DNA of 13,945 nt from Gammaproteobacteria bacterium. GTDB lineage: Bacteria > Pseudomonadota > Gammaproteobacteria > Natronospirales > REEB76. The stretch covers positions 1 through 13,945 of the forward strand of contig DAHVFI010000037.1 in NCBI GenBank assembly GCA_027317045.1, read 5' to 3'. Positions within the stretch are counted from its first letter, which is position 1. Each line of letters opens with the position of its first letter. Positions 5,197-13,249 of this stretch are shown piece after piece. The position numbers and the translations under genes are program-made. Under the pieces are notes generated by a model, which worked only from the letters and a program-made list of their open reading frames with translations, was not told the origin of the DNA and did no database searches.

Positions 5197-7236
5197 TCAG
5201 CCGATCTTGACATCCGGAAGTCCCAGGTCCACAGCCTGGATGCGGCGGATTTCATCACGTAGTTGCGCGGCCCGTTCAAATTCCAGATCGCGGGCATGCT
5301 TGTGCATTTGTTGTTCCAGCTGCTTGATGTGCTGGAGCCGCTTCTGCGGGGACATGGCTTCATACTTGGCACGGTCCTCCGCCGCTTTAAGGTAGGTAAT
5401 ATGCGCACCACTGGCGGCGCTTGAACGGGCTCCTTCCATGACATCCGCCACCGCCTTGAGGATGCCTCTGGGGGTGATGTCATGTTCCAAGTTGTAGGTG
5501 ACTTGCCTGGCGCGACGGCGATTGGTTTCGCCCATAGCCCGTTCCATGGAACCGGTAACCCGCTCCGCATACAGGATGGCGCGGCCGTTGACGTGGCGCG
5601 CAGCCCGGCCGATGGTCTGGATGAGGGAGCCTTCAGATCTCAGAAAGCCTTCTTTATCCGCGTCCAGAATCGCCACCAGCGATACTTCCGGTAAATCCAG
5701 CCCCTCACGCAGCAGATTGATGCCCACCAACACGTCGAACTCGCCCAGCCGCAAATCGCGGATGATCTCGGTGCGCTCTACGGTCTCAATATCGGAATGC
5801 AGATAACGCACACGCACGTCATGCTCGGCAAGGTATTCCGTCAGATCCTCCGCCATGCGTTTAGTCAGGGTGGTTACGAGCACGCGCTCATTGCGCGCCG
5901 AACACAAGCATACCTCCGAGAGCAGGTCATCCACTTGGGTGCGGGCGGGGCGCACTTCCACACTTGGATCCACCAAACCGGTCGGACGTACCACTTGCTC
6001 CACGGTCCTGTCGGACAGGCGTTTCTCATAGGGTCCCGGTGTGGCGGATACAAACATCACTTGCGGCGCCCGTGTTTCCCACTCCTCAAACTTGAGCGGG
6101 CGATTATCCAGCGCCGATGGCAGGCGAAAACCATATTCCACCAAGGTTTCTTTACGGGAACGATCACCTTTGTACATGCCTCCGAGCTGCGGAATGGTCG
6201 CGTGGCTTTCGTCCACCACCAACATGGCATTCGATGGCAGATAATCGAACAGTGTGGGTGGCGGCTCACCGGCTTTACGGCCTGACAAATGCCGGGAATA
6301 ATTTTCGATGCCACTGCAATATCCAACCTCCGCTATCATCTCGATGTCGAACAGCGTACGTTGTTCGAGCCGCTGCGCTTCCACGAGTTTATTGGCCCTC
6401 CTCAATTCTGCGAGCCGCGCTTTCAATTCGATCTTGATTTTGTCCACTGCTTCCAATAGCGTTGCGCGCGGTGTGACGTAATGACTGCCGGGGAAAACCG
6501 TGAATCGCGGTACGCACCTCGAAACGGCGCCGGTAAGCGGATCGAACAGATTTAACGCCGTTACCTCATCGTCGAACAATTCCAGCCGTAACGCTTCGCC
6601 ATCGGATTCCGCCGGAAAGATATCGATCGTTTCGCCACGCACACGGTACGTTCCTGGCGTGAGATCCAATTCATTGCGGGTGTACTGCATTTCCGCCAGG
6701 CGTCTGAGAATATGCCGCTGATCCACCCGGTCACCGCGTGACAGGTGCAGCACCATGCTGAGGTAGGCCTGCGGATCGCCCAATCCATAGATGGCCGAAA
6801 CTGTTGCCACAATTATGGTGTCCGGTCTCTCCAGCAGCGCCTTGGTGGCAGACAAGCGCATCTGTTCGATGTGATCGTTGATTGAGGCGTCCTTCTCTAT
6901 ATAAGTATCCGAGGATGGCACATAGGCTTCGGGCTGGTAGTAGTCATAATATGAGACGAAATACTCCACGGCATTTTCCGGAAAGTAACTCTTGAATTCG
7001 CCGTAAAGCTGGGCTGCCAGGGTTTTGTTGGGTGCCATTACCAGCGTCGGTCTTTGCAGGTGCTGGATTACGTTCGCGATGGTAAAGGTTTTTCCGGAAC
7101 CGGTGACGCCCAACAATGTTTGCCGTGCCAAACCGCTGTACAGTCCGTCAATGAGCGCAGCGATGGCTTCCGGTTGATCGCCGGCGGGGCGATAATCAGC
7201 CGTCAATTTGAATGCGCCGCTCATTGGTAATTCCAT
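5197..7236 (-). CDS. uvrB: Excinuclease ABC subunit B
   Basis: The damage-verifying helicase-like subunit of UvrABC nucleotide excision repair. I chose ATG at 7236 (MELPMSGAFKL): it has AAGGA seven bases upstream and gives 679 residues, near the 673 of E. coli. ATG at 7224 is the other option. The longer open frame to 7377 would enter the divergent gene and adds no known sequence. Seen in order: Walker A GVTGSGKT at 43-50; the damage-probing beta-hairpin (SYYDYYQPEAYVP) at about 95-107; DESH helicase motif near 345; the VLVGINLLREGLDLPEVSL and QTIGRAARH motifs; and a UVR domain at about 635-668 (LEFERAAQLRDEI) for UvrC contact. No LexA-type CTG-N10-CAG box is visible in the upstream region, unlike E. 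coli uvrB. No clear terminator follows the gene. Confidence 0.97.
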   Translation of the reverse strand: MELPMSGAFKLTADYRPAGDQPEAIAALIDGLYSGLARQTLLGVTGSGKTFTIANVIQHLQRPTLVMAPNKTLAAQLYGEFKSYFPENAVEYFVSYYDYYQPEAYVPSSDTYIEKDASINDHIEQMRLSATKALLERPDTIIVATVSAIYGLGDPQAYLSMVLHLSRGDRVDQRHILRRLAEMQYTRNELDLTPGTYRVRGETIDIFPAESDGEALRLELFDDEVTALNLFDPLTGAVSRCVPRFTVFPGSHYVTPRATLLEAVDKIKIELKARLAELRRANKLVEAQRLEQRTLFDIEMIAEVGYCSGIENYSRHLSGRKAGEPPPTLFDYLPSNAMLVVDESHATIPQLGGMYKGDRSRKETLVEYGFRLPSALDNRPLKFEEWETRAPQVMFVSATPGPYEKRLSDRTVEQVVRPTGLVDPSVEVRPARTQVDDLLSEVCLCSARNERVLVTTLTKRMAEDLTEYLAEHDVRVRYLHSDIETVERTEIIRDLRLGEFDVLVGINLLREGLDLPEVSLVAILDADKEGFLRSEGSLIQTIGRAARHVNGRAILYAERVTGSMERAMGETNRRRARQVTYNLEHDITPRGILKAVADVMEGARSSAASGAHITYLKAAEDRAKYEAMSPQKRLQHIKQLEQQMHKHARDLEFERAAQLRDEIRRIQAVDLGLPDVKIG

Positions 7237-7253
7237 TATGCTTTCCTTATTAT
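7224..7253 (+). promoter_or_regulatory. Candidate promoter for the aminotransferase gene
   Basis: TTGGTA (7224-7229) and TATTAT (7248-7253) are separated by 18 bases, with four and five consensus matches. The implied start near 7260 would leave a short leader before the ATG at 7276. It overlaps the 5' end of uvrB on the other strand, so both genes share this narrow divergent region. Confidence 0.4.
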
Positions 7254-7275
7254 GGTACCGTCCCCGCTTCCCGGG

Positions 7276-8472
7276 ATGGAGTTTTCGGTGTCCACCGTAC
7301 TTTCGGAGCGCGTTCAGCGCCTGCAACCCTCGCCCACCCTGGCTGTCACCGCCCGTGCCGCTGCACTCAAGGCACAAGGCCAGGACATCATCGGTCTAGG
7401 GGCGGGTGAACCGGATTTTGATACGCCGGAGCACATAAAAGAAGCAGCGATACGCGCCATCCGCGCCGGCCAGACCAAATATACCGCCGTGGACGGAACG
7501 CCATCCTTGAAGCGCGCGGTCATCGGGAAATTCCATCGCGATAACGGCCTAGATTACCAAGCCAATCAGATTCTGGTGTCTTGTGGGGGCAAACAGGTTT
7601 TTTTCAACCTCTGCCAAGCGCTACTCAACCCGGGCGACGAGGCTATCGTCCCCGCTCCGTATTGGGTGTCCTATCCGGAAATCGTGCAGATCACCGGCGC
7701 CACACCGGTAATGGTGTATGCCGGCCCGGAACAACGTTACAAACTGACACCGGCACAACTCGATCAGGCTATCACACCCCGCACGCGGCTTTTGGTCATC
7801 AACAGCCCTTCAAATCCCACCGGCATGGCTTATAGCCGTGCGGAACTCAGCACTTTCGCCGAAGTGTTGCAGAGCCATCCGCGAGTAATCATCGCCACCG
7901 ATGATATGTACGAGCATTTTCAATGGCAGGATGGGCCATTCTGCAACATACTCATGGCCTGTCCTGAACTCTACGACCGCACCGTGGTGTTAAACGGCGT
8001 TTCTAAAACCTACGCCATGACCGGCTGGCGCATTGGCTTTGCGGGTGGTCCCGCCGATCTCATCAAGGCCATGACCAACGTACAGTCCCAGAGCACTTCA
8101 AATCCTGCGTCCATCTCACAGGCAGCAGCTGAAGCCGCGCTCACCGGCGATCAGCAGTGCGTACAGGCCATGTGCCGGGCTTACCAGCAGCGCCATCAGT
8201 TCGTATATGACGCTCTCAAGAGCATGCCTGGCGTGCGCGTGCTGCCTGCGGATGGCACCTTCTACTCGTTCCCGGATTTCTCCCAGGTGATCGCGCGCCG
8301 CGAACTCAAGGACGATAATGCTTTGAGTGAGCGCTTGTTGGTGGACGCGGGCATCGCAGTGGTGGCCGGTTCGTCCTTTGGCGCTCCGGGTCATCTGCGG
8401 CTGTCCTTCGCCACCAGCATGGAAAACCTGCAAACCGCCATGACGCGACTGGGTACTTTTCTAGGCAAATAA
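7276..8472 (+). CDS. Class I aminotransferase, probable aspartate aminotransferase
   Basis: A PLP enzyme of fold type I, subgroup I, most likely moving the amino group between aspartate and 2-oxoglutarate; related members also accept prephenate or aromatic acids. It has 398 residues. Visible are LGAGEPDFDTPEHIK (substrate side), the GTPSLKRAV region, SPSNPTGMAYS, the aspartate of IIATDDMYEHF that contacts the PLP ring nitrogen, SKTYAMTGWRIGF with the Schiff-base lysine, and LRLSFATS with the carboxylate-binding arginine. The ATG at 7276 has no clear ribosome site; GTG at 7288 has GGAG six bases upstream and is a real alternative, while ATG at 7252 precedes the likely transcript start. It is divergent from uvrB. 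The uvrB-aminotransferase pair next to a tRNA-Asn recalls Pseudomonas. The exact substrate cannot be told from sequence. Confidence 0.9.
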   Translation: MEFSVSTVLSERVQRLQPSPTLAVTARAAALKAQGQDIIGLGAGEPDFDTPEHIKEAAIRAIRAGQTKYTAVDGTPSLKRAVIGKFHRDNGLDYQANQILVSCGGKQVFFNLCQALLNPGDEAIVPAPYWVSYPEIVQITGATPVMVYAGPEQRYKLTPAQLDQAITPRTRLLVINSPSNPTGMAYSRAELSTFAEVLQSHPRVIIATDDMYEHFQWQDGPFCNILMACPELYDRTVVLNGVSKTYAMTGWRIGFAGGPADLIKAMTNVQSQSTSNPASISQAAAEAALTGDQQCVQAMCRAYQQRHQFVYDALKSMPGVRVLPADGTFYSFPDFSQVIARRELKDDNALSERLLVDAGIAVVAGSSFGAPGHLRLSFATSMENLQTAMTRLGTFLGK

Positions 8473-8494
8473 TCCGGTTAAACGCGGTTTTCGG

Positions 8495-8523
8495 TTGACC
8501 CTCCGGGAGCCCTTCATTACCAT
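8495..8523 (+). promoter_or_regulatory. Sigma-70 promoter for tRNA-Asn
   Basis: TTGACC (8495-8500), a 17-base spacer and TACCAT (8518-8523) are followed by a G+C-rich stretch (GCGCCC, 8526-8531). The mature tRNA begins at 8543. The near-perfect -35, exact spacing and G+C-rich discriminator are typical of stable-RNA promoters, which are often under stringent control; that regulation is inference. Confidence 0.6.
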
Positions 8524-8542
8524 ATGCGCCCTTCCAAGCCGT

Positions 8543-8618
8543 TCCCCGGTAGCTCAGTTGGTAGAGCGACGGACTGTTAATCCGTTGGTCGCTGGTTCGA
8601 GTCCGGCCCGGGGAGCCA
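8543..8618 (+). tRNA. tRNA-Asn(GTT)
   Basis: A 76-base cloverleaf with encoded CCA (8616-8618). The acceptor TCCCCGG pairs with CCGGGGA, with discriminator G. The D-arm is TAGCTCAGTTGGTAGAGC, the anticodon stem ACGGA/TCCGT carries the loop CTGTTAA with anticodon GTT (Asn), and the T-arm is CTGG-TTCGAGT-CCGG. It has its own promoter and lies exactly between core genes and the surface-polysaccharide genes. I saw no second copy of its 3' end in the window that would mark an integrated element. Confidence 0.97.
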
Positions 8619-8742
8619 TTATCTTCATGTATCAAGGCCTCGCTGATGTGCGCTGCGTTAGGCTCCTGGCCCTATTTCCAGAATGGATTTTTACAGGGCG
8701 GTGGCGTATCGCCAAATCCTGATAGGTTAAGAAGTTCTTCTT
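8619..8742 (+). other. Intergenic gap after tRNA-Asn with a start-codon hairpin
   Basis: No gene, terminator or convincing promoter is seen in these 124 bases. The last 15 bases with the A of the next start codon (8728-8743) form TAAGAA-GTTC-TTCTTA, a six-pair stem. It takes in the only Shine-Dalgarno-like stretch (AAGAAG) and the A of ATG, so it could dampen or gate translation of the glycosyltransferase. The stem is A-U rich and weak. Confidence 0.35.
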
Positions 8743-9684
8743 ATGGCGCAAAAACCAAGTATCGCTATCGTTGTGCTGAACTACAATTCTTCAGGTCACA
8801 CGCTGCACTGCATAGAATCCCTATACAGACAAACCCCCGAATTTTTTCAGCTTACCCTGATTGTCGTGGATAACAATTCCGCTCCAGTCGACAGGCAAAA
8901 ACTGGCAACGCTATCCGCCAACAAAGTAAAGCTGATTTATTCCGACATAAATCTCGGTTTTTCGGGTGGTATGATGCTCGGGGCCTTAAGCATGGAGGCT
9001 GATTATTATTTTTTATTGAATAATGACTGCGAGCTGCAGCATGACGCTTTATCTGCGCTGTGCGTATTCATGGAAACCCATACAGGCGTTGCACTTTGCA
9101 GCGGAAGCATGTCCGACGCCAATGGCCGTCCCCGCTCCAGTTTCAATTATTTCCCATCGCTGGCCTTAACGCTGTTCGGCAGCAGCCTTATGCGTCTATT
9201 GCATCCCGAGCGTTACCCCGATCGGCGCAAGTTGTATACGCAGCCGCTACCTGTTGATGTGGTAACGGGAGCCGCCATGTTTATCCGCGGCAGGGTGTTC
9301 AGGGAGCTGCATGGGCTGGATACCGGCTATTTTCTGTATTGTGAGGAAGAAGATTTTGCCATGCGCGTGAGGAAAGCAGGTTGGAAAACTTACCATGTTC
9401 CGCAGGCAAAAATCATGCATATTGGCGGCGCCAGCTCAGCTGATCCCGGCTTGCGTTCGGCACTGCAACGTGAATATTACATCAGTTTTTTACGCTATCT
9501 GCGTCAGCATCATGGAGCGCTATATACATTAATCTTCCGATTCGCTACTGCCTTAAAAGTACTGCGGCGCGCACTGATGGGTAAAGCGCCTTATCGACTT
9601 GCCGGATTTGTGTTAGCAGGCGCGCCAGAGAAGGAAAGTTTGAGGTATAAGCAAACGAGTCGCGAGGCATTAGGAATTTCTTAA
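8743..9684 (+). CDS. Family 2 glycosyltransferase, possibly a rhamnosyltransferase
   Basis: A 313-residue inverting glycosyltransferase of the GT-A fold, expected at the inner face of the membrane in surface glycan assembly. Seen: IVVLNYNSS at about 9-17 (nucleotide-binding strand), VVDNNS at 41-46, NLGFSGGMMLG at 70-80, the metal-binding LLNNDCEL at 91-98, VVTGAAMFIRG at 173-183, and the acceptor-side DTGYFLYCEEEDFAMRVRKAGW at 193-214. HIGGASS at 226-232 follows. The C-terminal part has an amphipathic basic stretch (LIFRFATALKVLRRALMG) that may lie on the membrane; no clear transmembrane segment exists. The FLYCEEEDFAMR type of motif is common in rhamnosyltransferases, and the adjacent genes make dTDP-rhamnose, so that donor is a reasonable guess. 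The gene is richer in A+T than those to its left, as expected in an exchangeable glycan locus. It converges on rfbB with 32 bases between. Confidence 0.88.
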   Translation: MAQKPSIAIVVLNYNSSGHTLHCIESLYRQTPEFFQLTLIVVDNNSAPVDRQKLATLSANKVKLIYSDINLGFSGGMMLGALSMEADYYFLLNNDCELQHDALSALCVFMETHTGVALCSGSMSDANGRPRSSFNYFPSLALTLFGSSLMRLLHPERYPDRRKLYTQPLPVDVVTGAAMFIRGRVFRELHGLDTGYFLYCEEEDFAMRVRKAGWKTYHVPQAKIMHIGGASSADPGLRSALQREYYISFLRYLRQHHGALYTLIFRFATALKVLRRALMGKAPYRLAGFVLAGAPEKESLRYKQTSREALGIS

Positions 9685-9716
9685 ATGGCAAGATAATCCA
9701 AGTCCCTGGTATGTGA

Positions 9717-10778
9717 TTATCCTTCGCCGTATTGCAGCTTCATCCAATCTTTGTATTCGCCACTCAAAATGGGTTGCCACCAGCTTTTATTGTTGATGTA
9801 CCACTCGATGGTTTCGCGTAGCCCGATCATAAATTCGTGCGTAGGTCGGTAGCCGAGTTCAGAGGTAATCTTTCTGGAGTTAATGGCATAGCGTCGATCA
9901 TGCCCTGGACGATCAGTCACGAACTTGACCAGACGTTGATGAGGTGCAAATTCAGGATTTAACTCATCCATAATGGCGCAGAGTGCGCTAACCACCTGCA
10001 GGTTTGTACGCTCGTTGTTGCCGCCGATATTGTAGCTACACCCAGGTTTTCCGTTTTCCAGAATCAATTCTATGCCACGACAATGATCTGCCACATGCAG
10101 CCAGTCACGGATATTCTTCCCGTCTCCGTATATTGGCAGAGGCTCCTGTTTCAACAGATTGATGATACACAGTGGTATCAGCTTTTCGGGGAACTGATAA
10201 GGGCCGTAGTTGTTGGAGCAGTTGCTGAGAGTGGTATTGAGGCCATAGGTTTGCCGGTAGGCCCTGACCAGATGATCGGAAGCGGCTTTGCTCGCTGCAT
10301 ACGGCGAATTGGGTGAGTATGGTGTTATTTCAGTGAACGACTGTCCCCCAATTCCGAGGCTCCCGTAAACTTCATCGGTAGACACGTGATGAAAGCGGTG
10401 ATGGGGCATGCTACCGCCGGCCTCCAACCACACTTGACGTGCGGCCTTGAGGAGCGCGTGAGTACCCAGGATATTGGTTTCAATAAAGGCATCGGGACCT
10501 AGAATCGAACGGTCCACATGCGATTCGGCGGCGAAGTGGACAATGGTGTCGAGACGTTCTTCGCGTAACAATCGCTCCACCAGCTGCTGGTCTCGTATGT
10601 TGCCGTGCACAAAACGAAATGTGTCGCGCACCTCCAGTGATCTCAGGCTGGCGTGATTGCCGGCATAAGTGAGCGCATCCAGTACCACGACACGATCTTG
10701 CGGATGATGCGCTAGCCAATAATGCACGAAGTTTGCGCCAATGAAACCGGCACCGCCCGTTATCAGCATACTACGCAT
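9717..10778 (-). CDS. rfbB: dTDP-glucose 4,6-dehydratase
   Basis: Second step of dTDP-L-rhamnose synthesis: dTDP-glucose to dTDP-4-keto-6-deoxyglucose with bound NAD. It is an extended short-chain dehydrogenase of 353 residues, the usual size. Seen: TGGAGFIG (7-14) for NAD, the catalytic STDEVYG with Thr134, Asp135 and Glu136, and YAASK with Tyr160 and Lys164. SNNYGPYQFPEKLIP (188-202) and GDGKNIRDWLHV (218-229) are family signatures. It is the last gene of the rfbACDB operon; its start overlaps the rfbD end by eight bases, implying coupled translation. An in-frame ATG three codons later is a possible alternative start. No terminator is visible in the 32 bases before the convergent glycosyltransferase. 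Confidence 0.97.
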   Translation of the reverse strand: MRSMLITGGAGFIGANFVHYWLAHHPQDRVVVLDALTYAGNHASLRSLEVRDTFRFVHGNIRDQQLVERLLREERLDTIVHFAAESHVDRSILGPDAFIETNILGTHALLKAARQVWLEAGGSMPHHRFHHVSTDEVYGSLGIGGQSFTEITPYSPNSPYAASKAASDHLVRAYRQTYGLNTTLSNCSNNYGPYQFPEKLIPLCIINLLKQEPLPIYGDGKNIRDWLHVADHCRGIELILENGKPGCSYNIGGNNERTNLQVVSALCAIMDELNPEFAPHQRLVKFVTDRPGHDRRYAINSRKITSELGYRPTHEFMIGLRETIEWYINNKSWWQPILSGEYKDWMKLQYGEG

Positions 10779-11637
10779 GCGCGAGCTCCTTCAGCATCAG
10801 TCGCAGGTTCGCGCGCCAATGAACGGGCATAAAACCGGTAGTTTTGATGGTTGCTTGCTTATCTAGCACGCTATATGCGGGTCGTCGTGCCGGCAAGGGA
10901 TATGCTTCGCTGGAGACCGGCATGATCGGAGTAGCACGAGCGAGAAGTCCCAGAGCCAGGGCTTCTTCCTCGATCGCCACGGCGAAATCATACCAACTCG
11001 CCACGCCTGCATCACTCCAGTGTAAAATTCCGCGCAGCTGAGCTAGTGAGGCCACCCTCCATATTAACTGCGCCAGTGACACAGCCCAGGTCGGTGTGCC
11101 AACCTGGTCGGCAATCACCGCCAGTTCATTTTTCTCTTGCATTAAACGTAACATGGTTTTGACAAAATTATGTCCCTCGGCAGCATATAGCCACCCCGTG
11201 CGGATAATAATCGCTGCCTCTCCCAGTATGCTTTGCACCCGATCCTCGCCGTCGGACTTGCTGGCACCGTAGACTCCCAGGGGATTACGTTGATCTGTCA
11301 CAACGTAGGGGCGTGATTTCGCACCATCGAAAACAAAATCAGTCGAAATATGAATGAGTCGTGCGCCCTGCTCACGGCAGCTTCTGGCCAAGAGTTCTGC
11401 CCCGCGCGCATTGACAGCAAACGCTTCATCAGGCTCGGATTCGGCCCGGTCCACTGCTGTGTAAGCAGCTGCATTGATGACCAAGTCAGGTGTCAGTGCA
11501 TGCAGGCTTTCCGCGACACTCACAGAATCGGTGATATTCATGTCCTTGTCGCGATTATTTAGGACGTATTCCTGGGGCGCAGTTTTTATCAGGGAACGAC
11601 CCAGTTGTCCGGCCGCTCCGGTAATCAACACCTTCAT
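10771..11637 (-). CDS. rfbD: dTDP-4-dehydrorhamnose reductase
   Basis: Last step of dTDP-L-rhamnose synthesis: NADPH-dependent reduction of dTDP-4-keto-L-rhamnose. It has 288 residues with TGAAGQLG (6-13) for the cofactor, VINAAAYTAVDRAESEPD (54-71), STDFVFDG (98-105) and the catalytic YGASK (Tyr123, Lys127). All are typical of RmlD. It overlaps rfbC by four bases (ATGA) and rfbB by eight. Confidence 0.97.
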   Translation of the reverse strand: MKVLITGAAGQLGRSLIKTAPQEYVLNNRDKDMNITDSVSVAESLHALTPDLVINAAAYTAVDRAESEPDEAFAVNARGAELLARSCREQGARLIHISTDFVFDGAKSRPYVVTDQRNPLGVYGASKSDGEDRVQSILGEAAIIIRTGWLYAAEGHNFVKTMLRLMQEKNELAVIADQVGTPTWAVSLAQLIWRVASLAQLRGILHWSDAGVASWYDFAVAIEEEALALGLLARATPIMPVSSEAYPLPARRPAYSVLDKQATIKTTGFMPVHWRANLRLMLKELAHA

Positions 11638-12182
11638 GGATAAGTTTCCGCATCACGCAAGGGCAAACCAACCCGGTCCTTGTCACTTAGCAATGGAGCT
11701 TCCCCCGCCAGCAACGGCCAATGGATACCGATATCCGGGTCATTCCAAGCCACTGTGCGCTCATGCGCTGGCGCGTAGAAGTCCGTGCATTTATACACAA
11801 ACTCAGCTGTATTGCTGGTCACATAAAAGCCATGCGCAAATCCCGGCGGTACCCACAATTGCCGCCGATTCTCGTTCGACAACGTTGTACCCAGCCATTT
11901 GCCGAAACTGACTGAACTGCGGCGCAGATCCACCACGACGTCGAAAACTTCTCCCGCGACCACGCGCACCAGTTTTCCCTGGGGCTGCCTTATCTGGTAA
12001 TGCAAGCCGCGCAATGTTCCCTGCCGCGTGTGACTGTGGTTTTCCTGCACAAATTCCAATATAAGTCCCGCCTCTGCGAATTTGCGCGTCTCCCAAGTCT
12101 CCATGAAGAATCCGCGCTGGTCCCCAAAAACCTGGGGTTCAATCAATATGACATCAGGAAGCGGGGTGGGCAGGAATTTCAT
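11634..12182 (-). CDS. rfbC: dTDP-4-dehydrorhamnose 3,5-epimerase
   Basis: Third step of dTDP-L-rhamnose synthesis: double epimerisation at C3 and C5. It is a cupin of 182 residues, the usual length. Seen: FGDQRGFFMETW (19-30), the substrate-binding and catalytic TLRGLHYQ with His61, VVVDLRRSSVSFGKW, the WVPPGFAHGFYV core strand (110-121) and YKCTDFY (130-136) with the catalytic tyrosine, then WNDPDIGIHWP. Four-base overlaps with rfbA upstream and rfbD downstream indicate translational coupling. Confidence 0.97.
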   Translation of the reverse strand: MKFLPTPLPDVILIEPQVFGDQRGFFMETWETRKFAEAGLILEFVQENHSHTRQGTLRGLHYQIRQPQGKLVRVVAGEVFDVVVDLRRSSVSFGKWLGTTLSNENRRQLWVPPGFAHGFYVTSNTAEFVYKCTDFYAPAHERTVAWNDPDIGIHWPLLAGEAPLLSDKDRVGLPLRDAETYP

Positions 12183-13063
12183 TCCGGATTCCTATTGTTG
12201 ACAAGTTGCAGAAGGTATTCGCCGTAAGCCGACTTGCGCAGCGGTTCGGCCAACCTTTGCACCTGCTCGGCATCAATGAATTTTTTGAGGTAGGCGATTT
12301 CTTCAGGACAGGCAATCTTGAGGCCCTGACGGTTTTCGATGGTTTCAACGAAATTCGCCGCCTGCATAAGCGATTCATGGGTTCCCGTATCTAGCCACGC
12401 GGTACCCCGGCCTAGAACCTCTACATGCAGTTGGTTGCGTTGCAGGTATGCACGGTTGACATCGGTGATCTCAAGTTCACCGCGTATGGAAGGGCGTATG
12501 CTTTTTGCGATATTGACCACCTGATTATCGTAAAAATACAAACCGGTGATAGCGTAATGTGATTTCGGGTTGCTGGGTTTCTCTTCAATGTCCACGGCAT
12601 TTCCAGAACCATCAAAGTAGATAACGCCATAGCGTTCAGGATCTTTAACGTAATACGCAAAGATAGTCGCACCTTGATGGCGGTTGGTGGCATGCTGCAA
12701 CTGCGCCGACATCCCCTGCCCGTAAAAGATGTTATCTCCCAATACCAGCACCACAGGATCCCGGGCGATATGCTGCTCACCAATGATGAAGGCTTGGGCC
12801 AATCCTTCCGGCCTCGGTTGGGCCGCGTAGTTGAAGGCCATACCCCATTGACTGCCGTCACCCAGTAAATCCCGGAAACGCGGCAAATCCTGTGGCGTTG
12901 TAATAACCAGGATTTCCCGGATGCCCGCCAGCATGAGCACGGACAGGGGGTAATAGATCATCGGTTTGTCGTATACCGGCAAAAGTTGTTTGCTGATGAC
13001 GCGCGTGATGGGATAAAGACGCGTACCGGACCCGCCTGCCAGGATGATACCCTTGTAGTTCAT
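12179..13063 (-). CDS. rfbA: Glucose-1-phosphate thymidylyltransferase
   Basis: First step of dTDP-L-rhamnose synthesis: glucose-1-phosphate plus dTTP to dTDP-glucose. It has 294 residues, close to the usual 290. Seen: the nucleotide-binding LAGGSGTRLYPITR (8-21), KQLLPVYDKPMIYYPL (25-40), the metal ligand Asp110 in VLGDNIFYGQG, IEEKPSNPKS (159-168), and Asp225 in TAWLDTGTHESL. The ATG at 13063 has AAGG eight bases upstream. It is the first gene of rfbACDB; the enzyme is feedback-inhibited by dTDP-rhamnose in known members. A 186-base gap separates it from galU on the same strand. Confidence 0.97.
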   Translation of the reverse strand: MNYKGIILAGGSGTRLYPITRVISKQLLPVYDKPMIYYPLSVLMLAGIREILVITTPQDLPRFRDLLGDGSQWGMAFNYAAQPRPEGLAQAFIIGEQHIARDPVVLVLGDNIFYGQGMSAQLQHATNRHQGATIFAYYVKDPERYGVIYFDGSGNAVDIEEKPSNPKSHYAITGLYFYDNQVVNIAKSIRPSIRGELEITDVNRAYLQRNQLHVEVLGRGTAWLDTGTHESLMQAANFVETIENRQGLKIACPEEIAYLKKFIDAEQVQRLAEPLRKSAYGEYLLQLVNNRNPE

Positions 13064-13135
13064 GGTTCATGCCTTTCGAAGCTCGTTTGCTCTGCATGCT
13101 TCTGATAGTGTGAATAATGCCGCACGCGCTTCATC

Positions 13136-13249
13136 TCATTCCGCGACCAATTTGAGACCTGTAATCCCGATGAGAATCAACGCCAGACTCACGAGATGTG
13201 CGGCTTTAGTTGCACCATCGGCGGCCGCCTTCGATTCCGAGTCATATGT
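13136..13249 (-). other. Hydrophobic open frame just past the galU stop
   Basis: Directly after the galU stop codon, and in the same frame, 37 sense codons run to TGA at 13138-13136. The last part reads LVSLALILIGITGLKLVAE, like a single membrane-spanning helix, preceded by an Ala-rich polar stretch. There is no ATG in this frame; a GTG at about 13192 could start only an 18-residue peptide. It could be a small membrane peptide, a C-terminal piece cut off by a mutated stop, or chance. The remaining 13064-13135 hold only the rfbA ribosome site; no firm promoter is seen. Confidence 0.2.

Noticed and set aside
7249..7254. CATAAT on the minus strand as the uvrB -10 box
   Set aside because: The transcript would start within the uvrB ribosome site and no -35 box is present at the right distance.
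7237..7377. N-terminal extension of uvrB to a start at 7377
   Set aside because: It reads through the promoter and start of the divergent aminotransferase, resembles no UvrB and ignores the good ribosome site before 7236.
8543..8742. Integrase-type attachment site at tRNA-Asn
   Set aside because: No integrase gene and no second copy of the tRNA 3' end are present in the window.
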